In this document: positions 34,225-41,671 of the stretch, piece by piece
How the letters are laid out: every line of letters begins with the position of its first letter
Numbering within the stretch: position 1 is the stretch's first letter
NCBI RefSeq assembly: GCF_001049895.1
Contig: NZ_CVPE01000005.1
Coordinates: 310,001 to 374,000, forward strand
Length of the DNA stretch: 64,000 nt
Source of the DNA: Rubeoparvulum massiliense
Lineage (GTDB): Bacteria; Bacillota; Bacilli; Rubeoparvulales; Rubeoparvulaceae
Direction of reading: 5' to 3'
The notes under the pieces: model-generated
The model's input: only the letters and a program-made list of their open reading frames with translations
Told to the model about the DNA's origin: nothing
Databases searched by the model: none
Made by a program: the position numbers and the translations under genes

Positions 34225-35101
34225 CAACCTCCTTATTGAAAAATGCCTTCATTTCATTTATGTCTTCTTCAGAAATATTCAACTCATAGCCAAAATCTTC
34301 TGGTCTTTTATTAAAAAGGCTGATAGCATCTAAAAATTCATCTTCGTTGATGATGTTGTCCTCATAATTTCTAATGATTACTTCAACATCTTTTGCAGAT
34401 GTACCAATATTATTTGAAATTGTATTGAGTTTTGAAAATACTTCGAGATTAGTTGCTTGACCTATACGCCCATAAAAGCCATTCATATCTCGTTCATTAA
34501 TACCATAAAGCGCTTCGTATTGCTGTTCAGAAATTGCATCAATCTCCTTTAAACGCTTGACTAATGAACGGTATGGCAACCACCATGTACAATGCAACCT
34601 AGCAATAAAACGCAATAGTGGGTTAAATTGAATATCAAAAAGTGAATTAGTTTTAAATTCATTAAGCACAAGACTCTTAAGTACATTTTCAGCTAAAAGA
34701 AATTCTGCCGCAAAGCGATTTGCCATCGCTTCGATTAGGTTATGCTCCTCTTCGTCTAAACGGCTTAGATGTGAACCAGTCTTCGTGAAAAAATGATAAA
34801 GTTCATGTGCAACTGCAAAAATTTGTTTATCAAAATAGTCAGCAGTGTTTAGTCCAATAAAAATAAGCTCTTTTGCTTCTTCCTCAGAATACATAAGAGC
34901 AGCAGAAAAAGAAGGAGTACCATCTTCCGACTTAACAGGATATTCCAGCAAAATAATATTCTTTTTTTCAAGAATAGTGAAAATATCATGTCCAATTGGC
35001 GTTTCTCCTATAAATCCTAATACTTGCCGCTGTTCTCCGACTAATTTCTTTATCTCCTCAATCTGTAACTCGTTAAGAGCAATGGATGGACTCATTTTCA
35101 T
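34211..35101 (-). CDS. ImmA/IrrE-family metallopeptidase
   Basis: This 296-residue protein has HELYH in IFAVAHELYHFFTKTG and the acidic partner in NLIEAMANRFAAEFLLAEN, the zinc site of ImmA/IrrE peptidases. Such enzymes cleave XRE repressors encoded next to them. Its ATG follows AAGGAGTAAAT inside the 3' end of the XRE gene (29-base overlap), and its 3' end overlaps the PIN gene by 14 bases, so all three are translationally linked. A C-terminal ~100-residue acidic helical part is not recognised. Confidence 0.88.
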   Translation of the reverse strand: MKMSPSIALNELQIEEIKKLVGEQRQVLGFIGETPIGHDIFTILEKKNIILLEYPVKSEDGTPSFSAALMYSEEEAKELIFIGLNTADYFDKQIFAVAHELYHFFTKTGSHLSRLDEEEHNLIEAMANRFAAEFLLAENVLKSLVLNEFKTNSLFDIQFNPLLRFIARLHCTWWLPYRSLVKRLKEIDAISEQQYEALYGINERDMNGFYGRIGQATNLEVFSKLNTISNNIGTSAKDVEVIIRNYEDNIINEDEFLDAISLFNKRPEDFGYELNISEEDINEMKAFFNKEVDDEG

Positions 35102-35438
35102 ATTTACTCCTTAACAGTATTTGCTGTCTAAGTGATAACATCATGGTAAAAAGTTTGTCTACACCTTCTCTCTCATATTCGCTTAGGGCTTCACTACGTA
35201 ATGCGATAAATGAATCTTTTCCTTGCTTTTCAATGAACATATCAGTAATTTCAAAGTCCAAAATATTAGATAAGGCTTCAAACTGACTCATTGATGGTAT
35301 ATAATTTTCACGCTCGATTCGCCCAATCATCGCTCGATTGATTCCAGTAAGATTACCTAGTTCTTCTTGAGTTAGCCCCTTCTGTTCACGCTTAAATTTT
35401 ACAGTTTCAGCAAGTTTTGCCGTTGATAATTTTCTCAA
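35073..35438 (-). CDS. XRE-family transcriptional repressor
   Basis: The 121-residue protein has a classic helix-turn-helix (KFKREQKGLTQEELGNLTGINRAMIGRIERENYIP) and a helical C-terminus. It starts with TTG at 35438, 9 bases after AGGAGG (35448-35453). It is first in the XRE-ImmA-PIN operon and presumably its repressor, to be cleaved by the ImmA/IrrE partner. The AT content is high compared with fabZ next door, consistent with acquired DNA. Confidence 0.88.
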   Translation of the reverse strand: MRKLSTAKLAETVKFKREQKGLTQEELGNLTGINRAMIGRIERENYIPSMSQFEALSNILDFEITDMFIEKQGKDSFIALRSEALSEYEREGVDKLFTMMLSLRQQILLRSKYENESIHCS

Positions 35439-35591
35439 TTTTATTGACCTCCTTTCAATACATAGTATGCACCTTTCTACTTTAAAGATACTAAAAATAT
35501 CATATAAAGTCTACAAAATCGAATAATATAAATATAAACGCCTAAAATGATACTTTAATTAACACTTTTTCTTTTTAATTATGTATATACT

Positions 35592-35624
35592 AAAAAAACC
35601 GCAGGTGCTATGAACACCTACGGT
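35592..35624 (-). terminator. Terminator hairpin resembling the type I toxin terminator
   Basis: ACCGTAGGTG pairs with CACCTGCGGT (one A-C mispair) and is followed by seven T residues on the minus strand. Its sequence is close to the toxin-locus terminators at 21737 and 22084 (ACC-TAGGTG...CACCT-GGT). It can terminate fabZ. The rest of 35439-35591 shows no gene and should contain the promoter of the XRE operon. Confidence 0.7.
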
Positions 35625-35655
35625 CAGATGCTGATTCCCTAAAAGGGGGAACGGC

Positions 35656-35798
35656 TGGTCAAGAAACTTTTGCTTACTTACAACGGGCGGGGCGCCCATC
35701 GAAGTGATAAAGAAATATCTAGAAAACCAAGGTATGAAGTGAGGTGATTCGAAATGGCAAACGCTCAAGGGTGGTTCACGAAGCACATTCGCACAAAT
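35656..35798 (+). pseudogene. IS605-family TnpA C-terminal and TnpB start remnants
   Basis: From 35656 a frame reads WSRNFCLLTTGGAPIEVIKK then YLENQGMK-stop (35742), the typical end of an IS605-type TnpA (Y1 HUH transposase). An ATG at 35754 (MAN, preceded by GAGGTGATTCGAA) is where a TnpB gene would begin, but recognisable TnpB sequence is lost within a few codons and runs into the 3' end of fabZ. Catalytic parts are absent, so it is inert. Confidence 0.6.
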
Positions 35799-36221
35799 TT
35801 AACCATTTATCGCAAACATCAATTCCCCTTCTGCAGCAACCTCACCATTCACCGTGGCCTTCCCTGCTGCTTTTCCAATGCTCCCCTTCATCCGGGTTAG
35901 CTCTACCTCCAGCCGAAGTTGATCGCCAGGACGAACCTGCCTCTTGAAGCGGAACTTGTCCACGCCAGCTAGTAGGCCAATTTTGCCCTGATTCTCTTCC
36001 TTCATGAGAATGGCCACAGCTCCTACCTGTGCCAGGGCTTCAATAATCAGAACACCTGGCATCACAGGGTATTCAGGGAAGTGGCCTTGGAAAAAGGGTT
36101 CATTGATGGTCACATTCTTAATGCCTACTGCGCGCTTCCCTTCTTCCACTTCTTCGATTTGATCCACGAGTAGGAAGGGGTAACGATGGGGGATGATGCT
36201 TTGAATCTCTTCAATATTCAT
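35799..36221 (-). CDS. fabZ: 3-hydroxyacyl-[ACP] dehydratase FabZ
   Basis: The 140-residue hot-dog-fold enzyme dehydrates 3-hydroxyacyl-ACP in fatty acid elongation. It shows [14 protein letters not shown], the catalytic His in [26 protein letters not shown] (His of GHFP and Glu of IEAL), and [20 protein letters not shown]. Length is normal. The location after mbl-flhO-flhP matches the ywpB (fabZ) position in B. subtilis. Confidence 0.96.
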   Translation of the reverse strand: MNIEEIQSIIPHRYPFLLVDQIEEVEEGKRAVGIKNVTINEPFFQGHFPEYPVMPGVLIIEALAQVGAVAILMKEENQGKIGLLAGVDKFRFKRQVRPGDQLRLEVELTRMKGSIGKAAGKATVNGEVAAEGELMFAING

Positions 36222-36304
36222 AGAAAGCGCCTCCTCTAACTTTCATGTTTCATGTAAGGGTACAGCAATTCTCACATAATGCATGTCCCATAAGTATTAA
36301 GTAC

Positions 36305-36338
36305 ACAAAAATCCAAATGGGAGCCTTCTCATTTGGAT
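36305..36338 (-). terminator. Terminator after the pgsA-like gene
   Basis: A perfect 9-bp stem ATCCAAATG/CATTTGGAT with a ~10-base loop is followed on the minus strand by TTTTTG. It lies ~25 bases after the stop. Confidence 0.85.
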
Positions 36339-36362
36339 CGAGGGATGCCAGTGTATGTATTC

Positions 36363-36905
36363 TTAGTTGGTTGTCTCTTCATTCATCTGATGGCCCATAT
36401 GGTTGAGACGCCGAAATTGGATAATGTAGTTAATACTTGCTGTAATGGCTACCGTTAAGGCCAAGCATAAAATGTGGATGGCATACGGCCAATCAAAAAA
36501 GATGAAGAGGAAGAAGGTGTAGAAGAGCACGGTGGAGAGTTTCCCGAGAAAGTTTGCCTGTACCGTCTTCTTTCCCTTACTCACGAAGAAGATGGAGGCG
36601 AAGATCATTCCTAGATCCCGTGCAAAGAAGACAATGGCTCCCCAAATTGGGATTAGCTTGGCCACTAACAGGGTAATAAAAACAGAGACCATCATCAGCT
36701 TGTCAGCCAATGGGTCGAGCATCTTCCCGATATCAGTAACCAAGTTATATTTTCGGGCAATATAGCCATCAGCCACATCGGTGATCCCTGCTAAGACGAT
36801 AATCATAAAAGCCAAGTAACGGTGTTCCGGTCCGGAAAAGAAGACCCCAAAATACACAGGGACGAGACAAAGTCGAAACACCGTCAAGATATTGGGTATA
36901 TTCAT
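36363..36905 (-). CDS. CDP-alcohol phosphatidyltransferase (PgsA-like)
   Basis: The 180-residue membrane enzyme has the family motif D-x2-DG-x2-AR-x8-G-x3-D-x3-D, seen as DVADGYIARKYNLVTDIGKM then LDPLADK, and about five membrane helices. It starts MNIPNILTVFRLCLVPVY, as PgsA proteins do, right after GAGGAGGAGAAG. It probably transfers a phosphatidyl group to glycerol-3-phosphate, but related enzymes use other alcohols. It is shorter and more diverged than a typical PgsA, and it may be a second paralogue. Confidence 0.85.
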   Translation of the reverse strand: MNIPNILTVFRLCLVPVYFGVFFSGPEHRYLAFMIIVLAGITDVADGYIARKYNLVTDIGKMLDPLADKLMMVSVFITLLVAKLIPIWGAIVFFARDLGMIFASIFFVSKGKKTVQANFLGKLSTVLFYTFFLFIFFDWPYAIHILCLALTVAITASINYIIQFRRLNHMGHQMNEETTN

Positions 36906-36945
36906 CTTCTCCTCCTCGATGACTAAGATTCTTGATTCAGCATTT

Positions 36946-37365
36946 TTACTTACCTGAAGCAAAGACTAAGTCTAGCATATGTTTCCAGGTTTGAGGATTA
37001 AACACTTCAAAGGCTGGGCGATCACCGAAAACACCATAGCCGATCATTGCACCCACGGACATCGTGAATACAAAGAGGAGGATAAATACTGTGACCTTGA
37101 GACTGCGGCTCAGCTTGGGCATTTTACTCGCATCCTTCTTACTGGTGCCTTGATCCTTCGAGGTAGTAGCTTGCCCTTCTCTTGTTGCAGCTGCCATCGG
37201 TTCTACTGAACGTTCAGCTGAGCGCTGAACTGGCCGTTCTTGCACCGTTGCTCTCGTAGCAGGTCTTGGTGATGCTACGGATTGGCGAGGTGCACGCTGT
37301 TCTGCAGATAATGCCTTGCGACGCTCGCTTGCTTTTTCTTTTAGACGTTCTTCAAAGGATTTCAT
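36946..37365 (-). CDS. epuA: EpuA-family membrane protein
   Basis: The 139-residue protein has a basic, Ala/Arg/Ser-rich disordered N-terminus (~1-85), a single membrane helix (SLKVTVFILLFVFTMSVGAM) and the EpuA ending IGYGVFGDRPAFEVFNPQTWKHMLDLV. The family is often labelled DNA-directed RNA polymerase subunit beta in databases, a name with little support in the sequence. It commonly lies in the mbl-flhO-flhP-fabZ neighbourhood, as here. The ATG at 37365 fits GAGG better than the one at 37371. Function unknown; probably envelope-associated. Confidence 0.8.
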   Translation of the reverse strand: MKSFEERLKEKASERRKALSAEQRAPRQSVASPRPATRATVQERPVQRSAERSVEPMAAATREGQATTSKDQGTSKKDASKMPKLSRSLKVTVFILLFVFTMSVGAMIGYGVFGDRPAFEVFNPQTWKHMLDLVFASGK

Positions 37366-37458
37366 AACCATTCCTCAATTCTTCATCAATCTCGATATTC
37401 TTCTTCTATTGTATGTTGAACCCGTTAAAGATACAACGGGAAAGGAATGTCAGAATAC

Positions 37459-38349
37459 CTATGCCCGTCGGATATTATTGGCTAGCTCCCACATACGATC
37501 AGCACTGGAGAAGGCTCGTGCCTGAAACTGTAATGCACGTTGTGTTTGCAGGAGTTCCGTCATCTCATCTGCCATATTTACATTGGACATTTCCAGCATT
37601 CCCTGCTGTACAGCAGTAGAACCACTCCATTGTCGGATATCATCGAGCTCTGGCGTTCCATCCTCGGTGGTAAAATCCTCTAGCACCAATTGGTAACGTC
37701 CACCACCTTGAGGGCGAAGGAGCTGAGGATTGCTAAAGGAGGCAACTCCTAGCTGGGTCACATACTCTCCTTCTGGATAATCTGGTGTAATAGCATATAT
37801 CTCACCCTGCTCATTGATGCGCATCTCTGCTCCATAGGGGAGAATGATGGGTTCTTCATTCTGATCAAGGATGGGTAGGCCATTGGCATTGACCAACATT
37901 TTACCATCCCCTGTGGTATTGATCAGGCCTGTTCCAACGCCTGCTAGTAGCTGCCATTGGAGGTTACCTGCTCTTGTATACTGGGTATCATAGTCCACCA
38001 CAGCTCCATCCTCATCCAGCCGCGGCACCTGCACTAGCAGAAAGCCATCCCCTGTGAGTGCTAGATCCAATGGATTATTGGTCTCTTTCAATGTTCCTTG
38101 CTGTAGATCTTCAAATGTAACTACTGGTCCTAGACCTACACCGGTACGAATCTGTAGTGGAGTCAAACGGCCTTCCTCTTGATGGTGGGCAGGCTGATTG
38201 TCTACCTCACGAATGAGGGCTTCACGGAAACGAGTATCAAGGCGTTTATATCCTACCGTATCTAGATTGCTAATATTGGAACCAAGGTTGTCCACCTTAT
38301 GCTGGATCCGTTGGATCGCGCCTGCAGCGGTTAGCATGGATAGATTCAT
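37459..38349 (-). CDS. flhP: Flagellar basal-body rod/hook-type protein FlhP
   Basis: The 296-residue FlgF/FlgG-type protein begins MNLSMLTAAGAIQRIQHKVDNLGSNISNLDTVGYKR, the conserved rod-protein N-terminus (ANNxANxxTxGYK pattern). The central FlaG-like D1 region has LALTGDGFLLVQ and YTRAGNLQW. It ends MADEMTELLQTQRALQFQARAFSSADRMWELANNIRR, matching the C-terminal coiled-coil segment. Such proteins form the distal rod. In B. subtilis flhO-flhP follow mbl, the same order as here. Confidence 0.92.
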   Translation of the reverse strand: MNLSMLTAAGAIQRIQHKVDNLGSNISNLDTVGYKRLDTRFREALIREVDNQPAHHQEEGRLTPLQIRTGVGLGPVVTFEDLQQGTLKETNNPLDLALTGDGFLLVQVPRLDEDGAVVDYDTQYTRAGNLQWQLLAGVGTGLINTTGDGKMLVNANGLPILDQNEEPIILPYGAEMRINEQGEIYAITPDYPEGEYVTQLGVASFSNPQLLRPQGGGRYQLVLEDFTTEDGTPELDDIRQWSGSTAVQQGMLEMSNVNMADEMTELLQTQRALQFQARAFSSADRMWELANNIRRA

Positions 38350-38422
38350 GGGAACTCCTCCCTTCCTTTTACGCTTTACTACGATTAAATGTTGCAGTTA
38401 CTCTGCTTCATAAGTCTCTATA

Positions 38423-39304
38423 CTAAATTTTCGCAAGATCATTGACAGCTCGTCCGAGCAATTGATCATAGGATTGGAGTACTTTTTGATTGGCTTCATA
38501 GACGCGGAGTGCCTGCATCATATCACTCACGGTTGTAGCAGGGTCCACATTACTCTTCTCGATAAAGCCCTGCTTCACCCCGCTCTGAGTAGCGAGATAG
38601 GCAGCGGTCGCATCCTCTGTAGGTGCTGGGGCTGCATTACCATTCTGATAGCGATAATAGCCTGTACCTGCCTTCACCAATTCATTGGGATTGGTGATAA
38701 GAACCAGGTCAATTTTCCCTAGTTCTTCAGTGGTCTGCAAAGGATAATCGGGATTGCGGTACACTACATTCCCTTGTCCATCGATGAACAGATTGGACAT
38801 GGTGGGATCGAAGGGTTGGTCATATTCATTAAGGAGTTGAATCGGTTCATTCTCCCCATCTAGCACCTGATAGCCTTCTGGTGTAACTAAGTAGCCGCTC
38901 CCATCTAAGAAAAATCGACCTTGTCTTGTATAGCTAATCTCTCCATTCTGGTCTAGCACCTTGAAGAAGAGACGTGGGGCTACAGTTTCATTCTCTCCAA
39001 TGGGCAGCGCTGGCATACGGCTATCGTCGATGGCTAGCTCCAGAGGTTGGTTGGTCTCCACAATGGGTGCAGGCGTAAAGGTTGGTATTAACTCCTGAGC
39101 ATAGACACCAGTATTGAGTGGCCCCACTAGTTGAGGTTGTCCATCGCGAATCCGTTGAATTAGCAGCTCAGGAAAGGAGCGCTCCACCACCTGGTCCTGC
39201 TTATAGCCCGCTGTCTGTACATTGGCAATATTATTGGTCAATGCATCATGGATACGTTCCTGGGCAATCATTCCTGCAGCTGCTGTATAAAGACCCCGAA
39301 TCAT
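38423..39304 (-). CDS. flhO: Flagellar basal-body rod/hook-type protein FlhO
   Basis: The 293-residue paralogue of FlhP has N-terminal MIRGLYTAAAGMIAQERIHDALTNNIANVQTAGYKQ and C-terminal KSNVDPATTVSDMMQALRVYEANQKVLQSYDQLLGRAVND. The central region contains YTRQGRFFLDGSGYLVTPEGYQVL, the loop typical of FlgG-family proteins. It is required with FlhP for rod completion in B. subtilis. The ~75-base gap to flhP and same orientation suggest one operon with mbl upstream. Confidence 0.92.
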   Translation of the reverse strand: MIRGLYTAAAGMIAQERIHDALTNNIANVQTAGYKQDQVVERSFPELLIQRIRDGQPQLVGPLNTGVYAQELIPTFTPAPIVETNQPLELAIDDSRMPALPIGENETVAPRLFFKVLDQNGEISYTRQGRFFLDGSGYLVTPEGYQVLDGENEPIQLLNEYDQPFDPTMSNLFIDGQGNVVYRNPDYPLQTTEELGKIDLVLITNPNELVKAGTGYYRYQNGNAAPAPTEDATAAYLATQSGVKQGFIEKSNVDPATTVSDMMQALRVYEANQKVLQSYDQLLGRAVNDLAKI

Positions 39305-39380
39305 GCTACTTCTCCTCCTTCATCCCAAAGATGTAGTCAAGAAAGTCGAACAATATTGATGATTATAATTTATGCTATGT

Positions 39381-40382
39381 TTAGAATTTTTTACGTTTCG
39401 CTGAGCGATCGAGATAGTCTAGCATCTTACCTGTGCCTTCTGCCACGCAACTCATAGGATTCTCTGCAACGAGGACAGGTACCTTCAGTTCCTCAGCTAA
39501 GAGCATGTCCATGCCATGGAGGAGGGCGCCTCCTCCTGTTAAGAAAACACCCTTATCAATAATATCGGCAGATAATTCCGGTGGTGTACGTTCTAGAACA
39601 CTTTTTGCAGCCGCAACAATTTGTGCCACTGATTCCTCTAATGCCTCACGGATCTCCTCTGAACGTACGGTGATTGTTTGGGGCAGACCGGTCATCATAT
39701 CCCGCCCCCGAATATCCATCTCTTCATGACGAGCGTTGGGATAGACTGTGGCGATCTGAATCTTAATATCCTCTGATGTCCGTTCCCCAATTAAAAGCTT
39801 ATATCTTTGTTTAATAAACTTAGTGATGGCCGTATCGAACTTATCTCCTGCTACTTTAATGGAGGAGGCAGTTACAACATCCCCCATGGAAAGCACAGCC
39901 ACATCGGTGGTTCCTCCGCCAATATCGATTACCATATTGCCGCTTGGTTGATAGATGTCCATGCCTGCACCAACAGCTGCCACCTTGGGCTCCTCTTCAA
40001 GAAAGACAGTACGTGCACCGCTCCGTTGGGCAGCTTCACGAATCGCCTTCTGCTCTACTGAGGTAATATTGGTTGGACAGCAGATGAGGATCCGTGGTTT
40101 CATCATGAAGCCCTTCATCCCGATCTTCTCGATGAAATGCTTCAGCATCATTTCGGTAATATCAAAGTCTGCAATTACTCCGTCGCGTAGAGGCCGAATC
40201 GCTTGAATATTGCCCGGTGTACGACCCACCATTCGTCGAGCTTCTTCTCCTACTGCTAAAACACGTTTGCTTTCTGTGTCGATGGCGACCACCGACGGTT
40301 CATCGAGGACGACACCTCGACCTTTTACATAGACTAGTACGTTGGCTGTTCCCAAGTCGATTCCAATATCCTTGCTAAACAT
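39381..40382 (-). CDS. mbl: MreB-like actin homologue Mbl
   Basis: The 333-residue rod-shape protein has the actin-fold motifs SKDIGIDLGTANVLVYVKG (phosphate 1), MVIDIGGGTTDVAVLSMG (phosphate 2) and FLTGGGALLHGMDMLL (adenosine). It organises elongation machinery along the membrane. The start is the ATG at 40382 after GGGAGGACC; a frame extending to 40502 adds 40 residues with no support. Its position directly after spoIIID and before flhO identifies it as Mbl rather than MreB or MreBH. Confidence 0.95.
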   Translation of the reverse strand: MFSKDIGIDLGTANVLVYVKGRGVVLDEPSVVAIDTESKRVLAVGEEARRMVGRTPGNIQAIRPLRDGVIADFDITEMMLKHFIEKIGMKGFMMKPRILICCPTNITSVEQKAIREAAQRSGARTVFLEEEPKVAAVGAGMDIYQPSGNMVIDIGGGTTDVAVLSMGDVVTASSIKVAGDKFDTAITKFIKQRYKLLIGERTSEDIKIQIATVYPNARHEEMDIRGRDMMTGLPQTITVRSEEIREALEESVAQIVAAAKSVLERTPPELSADIIDKGVFLTGGGALLHGMDMLLAEELKVPVLVAENPMSCVAEGTGKMLDYLDRSAKRKKF

Positions 40383-40505
40383 GCATGGTCCTCCCTGCCT
40401 GAGATCGTTATCTATTATCATAGCGTATTTTTTTGAATCTCGCACCATTTCCTCTCCATTTCTTTCGTGATTCGACAGGGATCTTCCTTCTCCTTTTTTC
40501 ATTTT

Positions 40506-40856
40506 TTACTTATTAATCCTTGAAGGGCCTCCTTCCCTGGTCGCTGCAGGTTCTTCTCCCACCATGGGCAGTACCGGCTTACCCCGCTTTTTCAAGCGCG
40601 TCCGTCTGCTCTCTCCCTTATACTTCTCCTTGGTTGCCTCCCCGCCACGGATATGTCGGATCGACTTGTGATACTCCAAAATCTCTTTAGCTTCCTTCGC
40701 CAGTTCAGGATTCACTTCAGGCAATCGTTCTGTTAGGTCTTTGTGTACGGTGCTTTTGGAAACTCCGAATTCTTTGGCGATGGCGCGAACCGTGCTCCTC
40801 GTCTCAACCAGATAGCGGCCTATTTTGGTGGTCCGCTCTTTGATGTAATCATGCAC
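40506..40856 (-). CDS. spoIIID: Sporulation transcription factor SpoIIID
   Basis: The 116-residue DNA-binding protein has a helix-turn-helix in KERTTKIGRYLVETRSTVRAIAKEFGVSKSTVHKDLTERLPEVNPELAKEAKEIL, followed by the basic HKSIRHIRGGEATKEKYK. B. subtilis SpoIIID (93 residues) ends near here; this one has ~25 extra residues (RRTRLKKRGKPVLPMVG...) of unknown meaning. It acts in the mother cell with sigma-E. AAAGGAG precedes the ATG. A sigma-E-like promoter can be seen 35-65 bases upstream. Confidence 0.95.
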   Translation of the reverse strand: MHDYIKERTTKIGRYLVETRSTVRAIAKEFGVSKSTVHKDLTERLPEVNPELAKEAKEILEYHKSIRHIRGGEATKEKYKGESRRTRLKKRGKPVLPMVGEEPAATREGGPSRINK

Positions 40857-40890
40857 TCCTTTCGCCTCCCTGCTTCGGCTTTGTCTGATA

Positions 40891-40920
40891 CATTATATTG
40901 GCAAGGTGGGGCACTTATTC
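40891..40920 (-). promoter_or_regulatory. Possible sigma-E promoter of spoIIID
   Basis: On the minus strand GAATAAG, 13 bases, then CAATATAATG resembles the sigma-E pattern (ATA-type -35, CATAxxxT -10). Its placement before spoIIID fits the known regulation in B. subtilis. Match is partial. Confidence 0.4.
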
Positions 40921-40947
40921 GTTGGAGTCAAGCCTGACAAGCCAAAT

Positions 40948-40991
40948 AAAAAAACCCTTTCTGCCTATTCGACAAAAAGGGTCTTTTCCCA
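40948..40991. terminator. Terminator/direct repeat, left copy (after RloB)
   Basis: ACCCTTT pairs with AAAGGGT around ~15 bases; the minus strand continues into seven or more T residues and the plus strand into CTTTTCCC. It is almost identical to the segment at 43139-43181 (41 of 43 bases), so it is both a terminator for the RloB gene and one arm of the repeat that frames the RloA/RloB pair. Confidence 0.85.
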
Positions 40992-41024
40992 GGTTCATAT
41001 GTTACGTTCTAACATGCTATACTT

Positions 41025-41669
41025 TTATCTTCTTAGTCCAATAAGAAATTCGATCGCCTCATGTACCGTTGTAAATGTATGTGTTCCTTGATACAACCAA
41101 CGGTTGCGGGTATCGTTATCTTCACGAGTAGGTAATCCGTCGTCCACTAATGAGACAAGCGTCCATTTTCCATTTTCGATGGCGGTCTCGTAGTTTCTTG
41201 CAATCTCGCATGTGGATTTGAGGTCGCCTTTTTCATAAAGTGGTATGTGCCTTTTCACATTCTCTTTAATGCGAGCTTTATCCGCTGGTGAGACGATTGA
41301 AGGTCTAACACGTTCATAATGAAGTAACAGCCAGTACTCTACACATGCTGTTGTCATGAGTAACCGAACCTTAATCCCACGTTTATGAAGCCTGCGCAGT
41401 CTTTTGATAATCTGATAATTGCCATCCCAATGTTGAGCCTTCTCAATCTCAGTGTCGAAGAAAAACCAGATTTCATCTGTAACTCCAATATTATTTCGAT
41501 ACTCTGCGTTATTTTTGAACATCCGCTCTGCCTCAATAAACAATCCTGAATTAGGTGGAATTTTTATAACAGCAACGTCCTCAAACGCTGATTTAAGGAA
41601 TTTTGTATATGCCTGTTCAGTTTCTCCTTCCCAGAACACATAGATCAGAGGCTTGATCCTACGTGCCAC
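41025..41669 (-). CDS. RloB-family protein (AbiLii-like), predicted nuclease subunit
   Basis: This 214-residue protein has the RloB pattern: YVFWEGETEQAYTKFL (an early conserved Glu), an acidic pair in EIWFFFDTEIEKAQHW, and CVEYWLLLHYE. The fold is thought to be TOPRIM-related, with the acidic residues binding metal. The gene follows its ATPase partner with a 2-base gap. RloA/RloB pairs, like AbiLi/AbiLii, act as or are predicted to be abortive-infection systems against phage. Activity is inferred from the family. Confidence 0.82.
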   Translation of the reverse strand: MARRIKPLIYVFWEGETEQAYTKFLKSAFEDVAVIKIPPNSGLFIEAERMFKNNAEYRNNIGVTDEIWFFFDTEIEKAQHWDGNYQIIKRLRRLHKRGIKVRLLMTTACVEYWLLLHYERVRPSIVSPADKARIKENVKRHIPLYEKGDLKSTCEIARNYETAIENGKWTLVSLVDDGLPTREDNDTRNRWLYQGTHTFTTVHEAIEFLIGLRR

Positions 41670-41671
41670 TG

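Noticed and set aside
36946-37365. RNA polymerase beta subunit
   Set aside because: EpuA-type proteins often carry this label, but the sequence is a short single-helix membrane protein with a disordered basic N-terminus and no polymerase motif.
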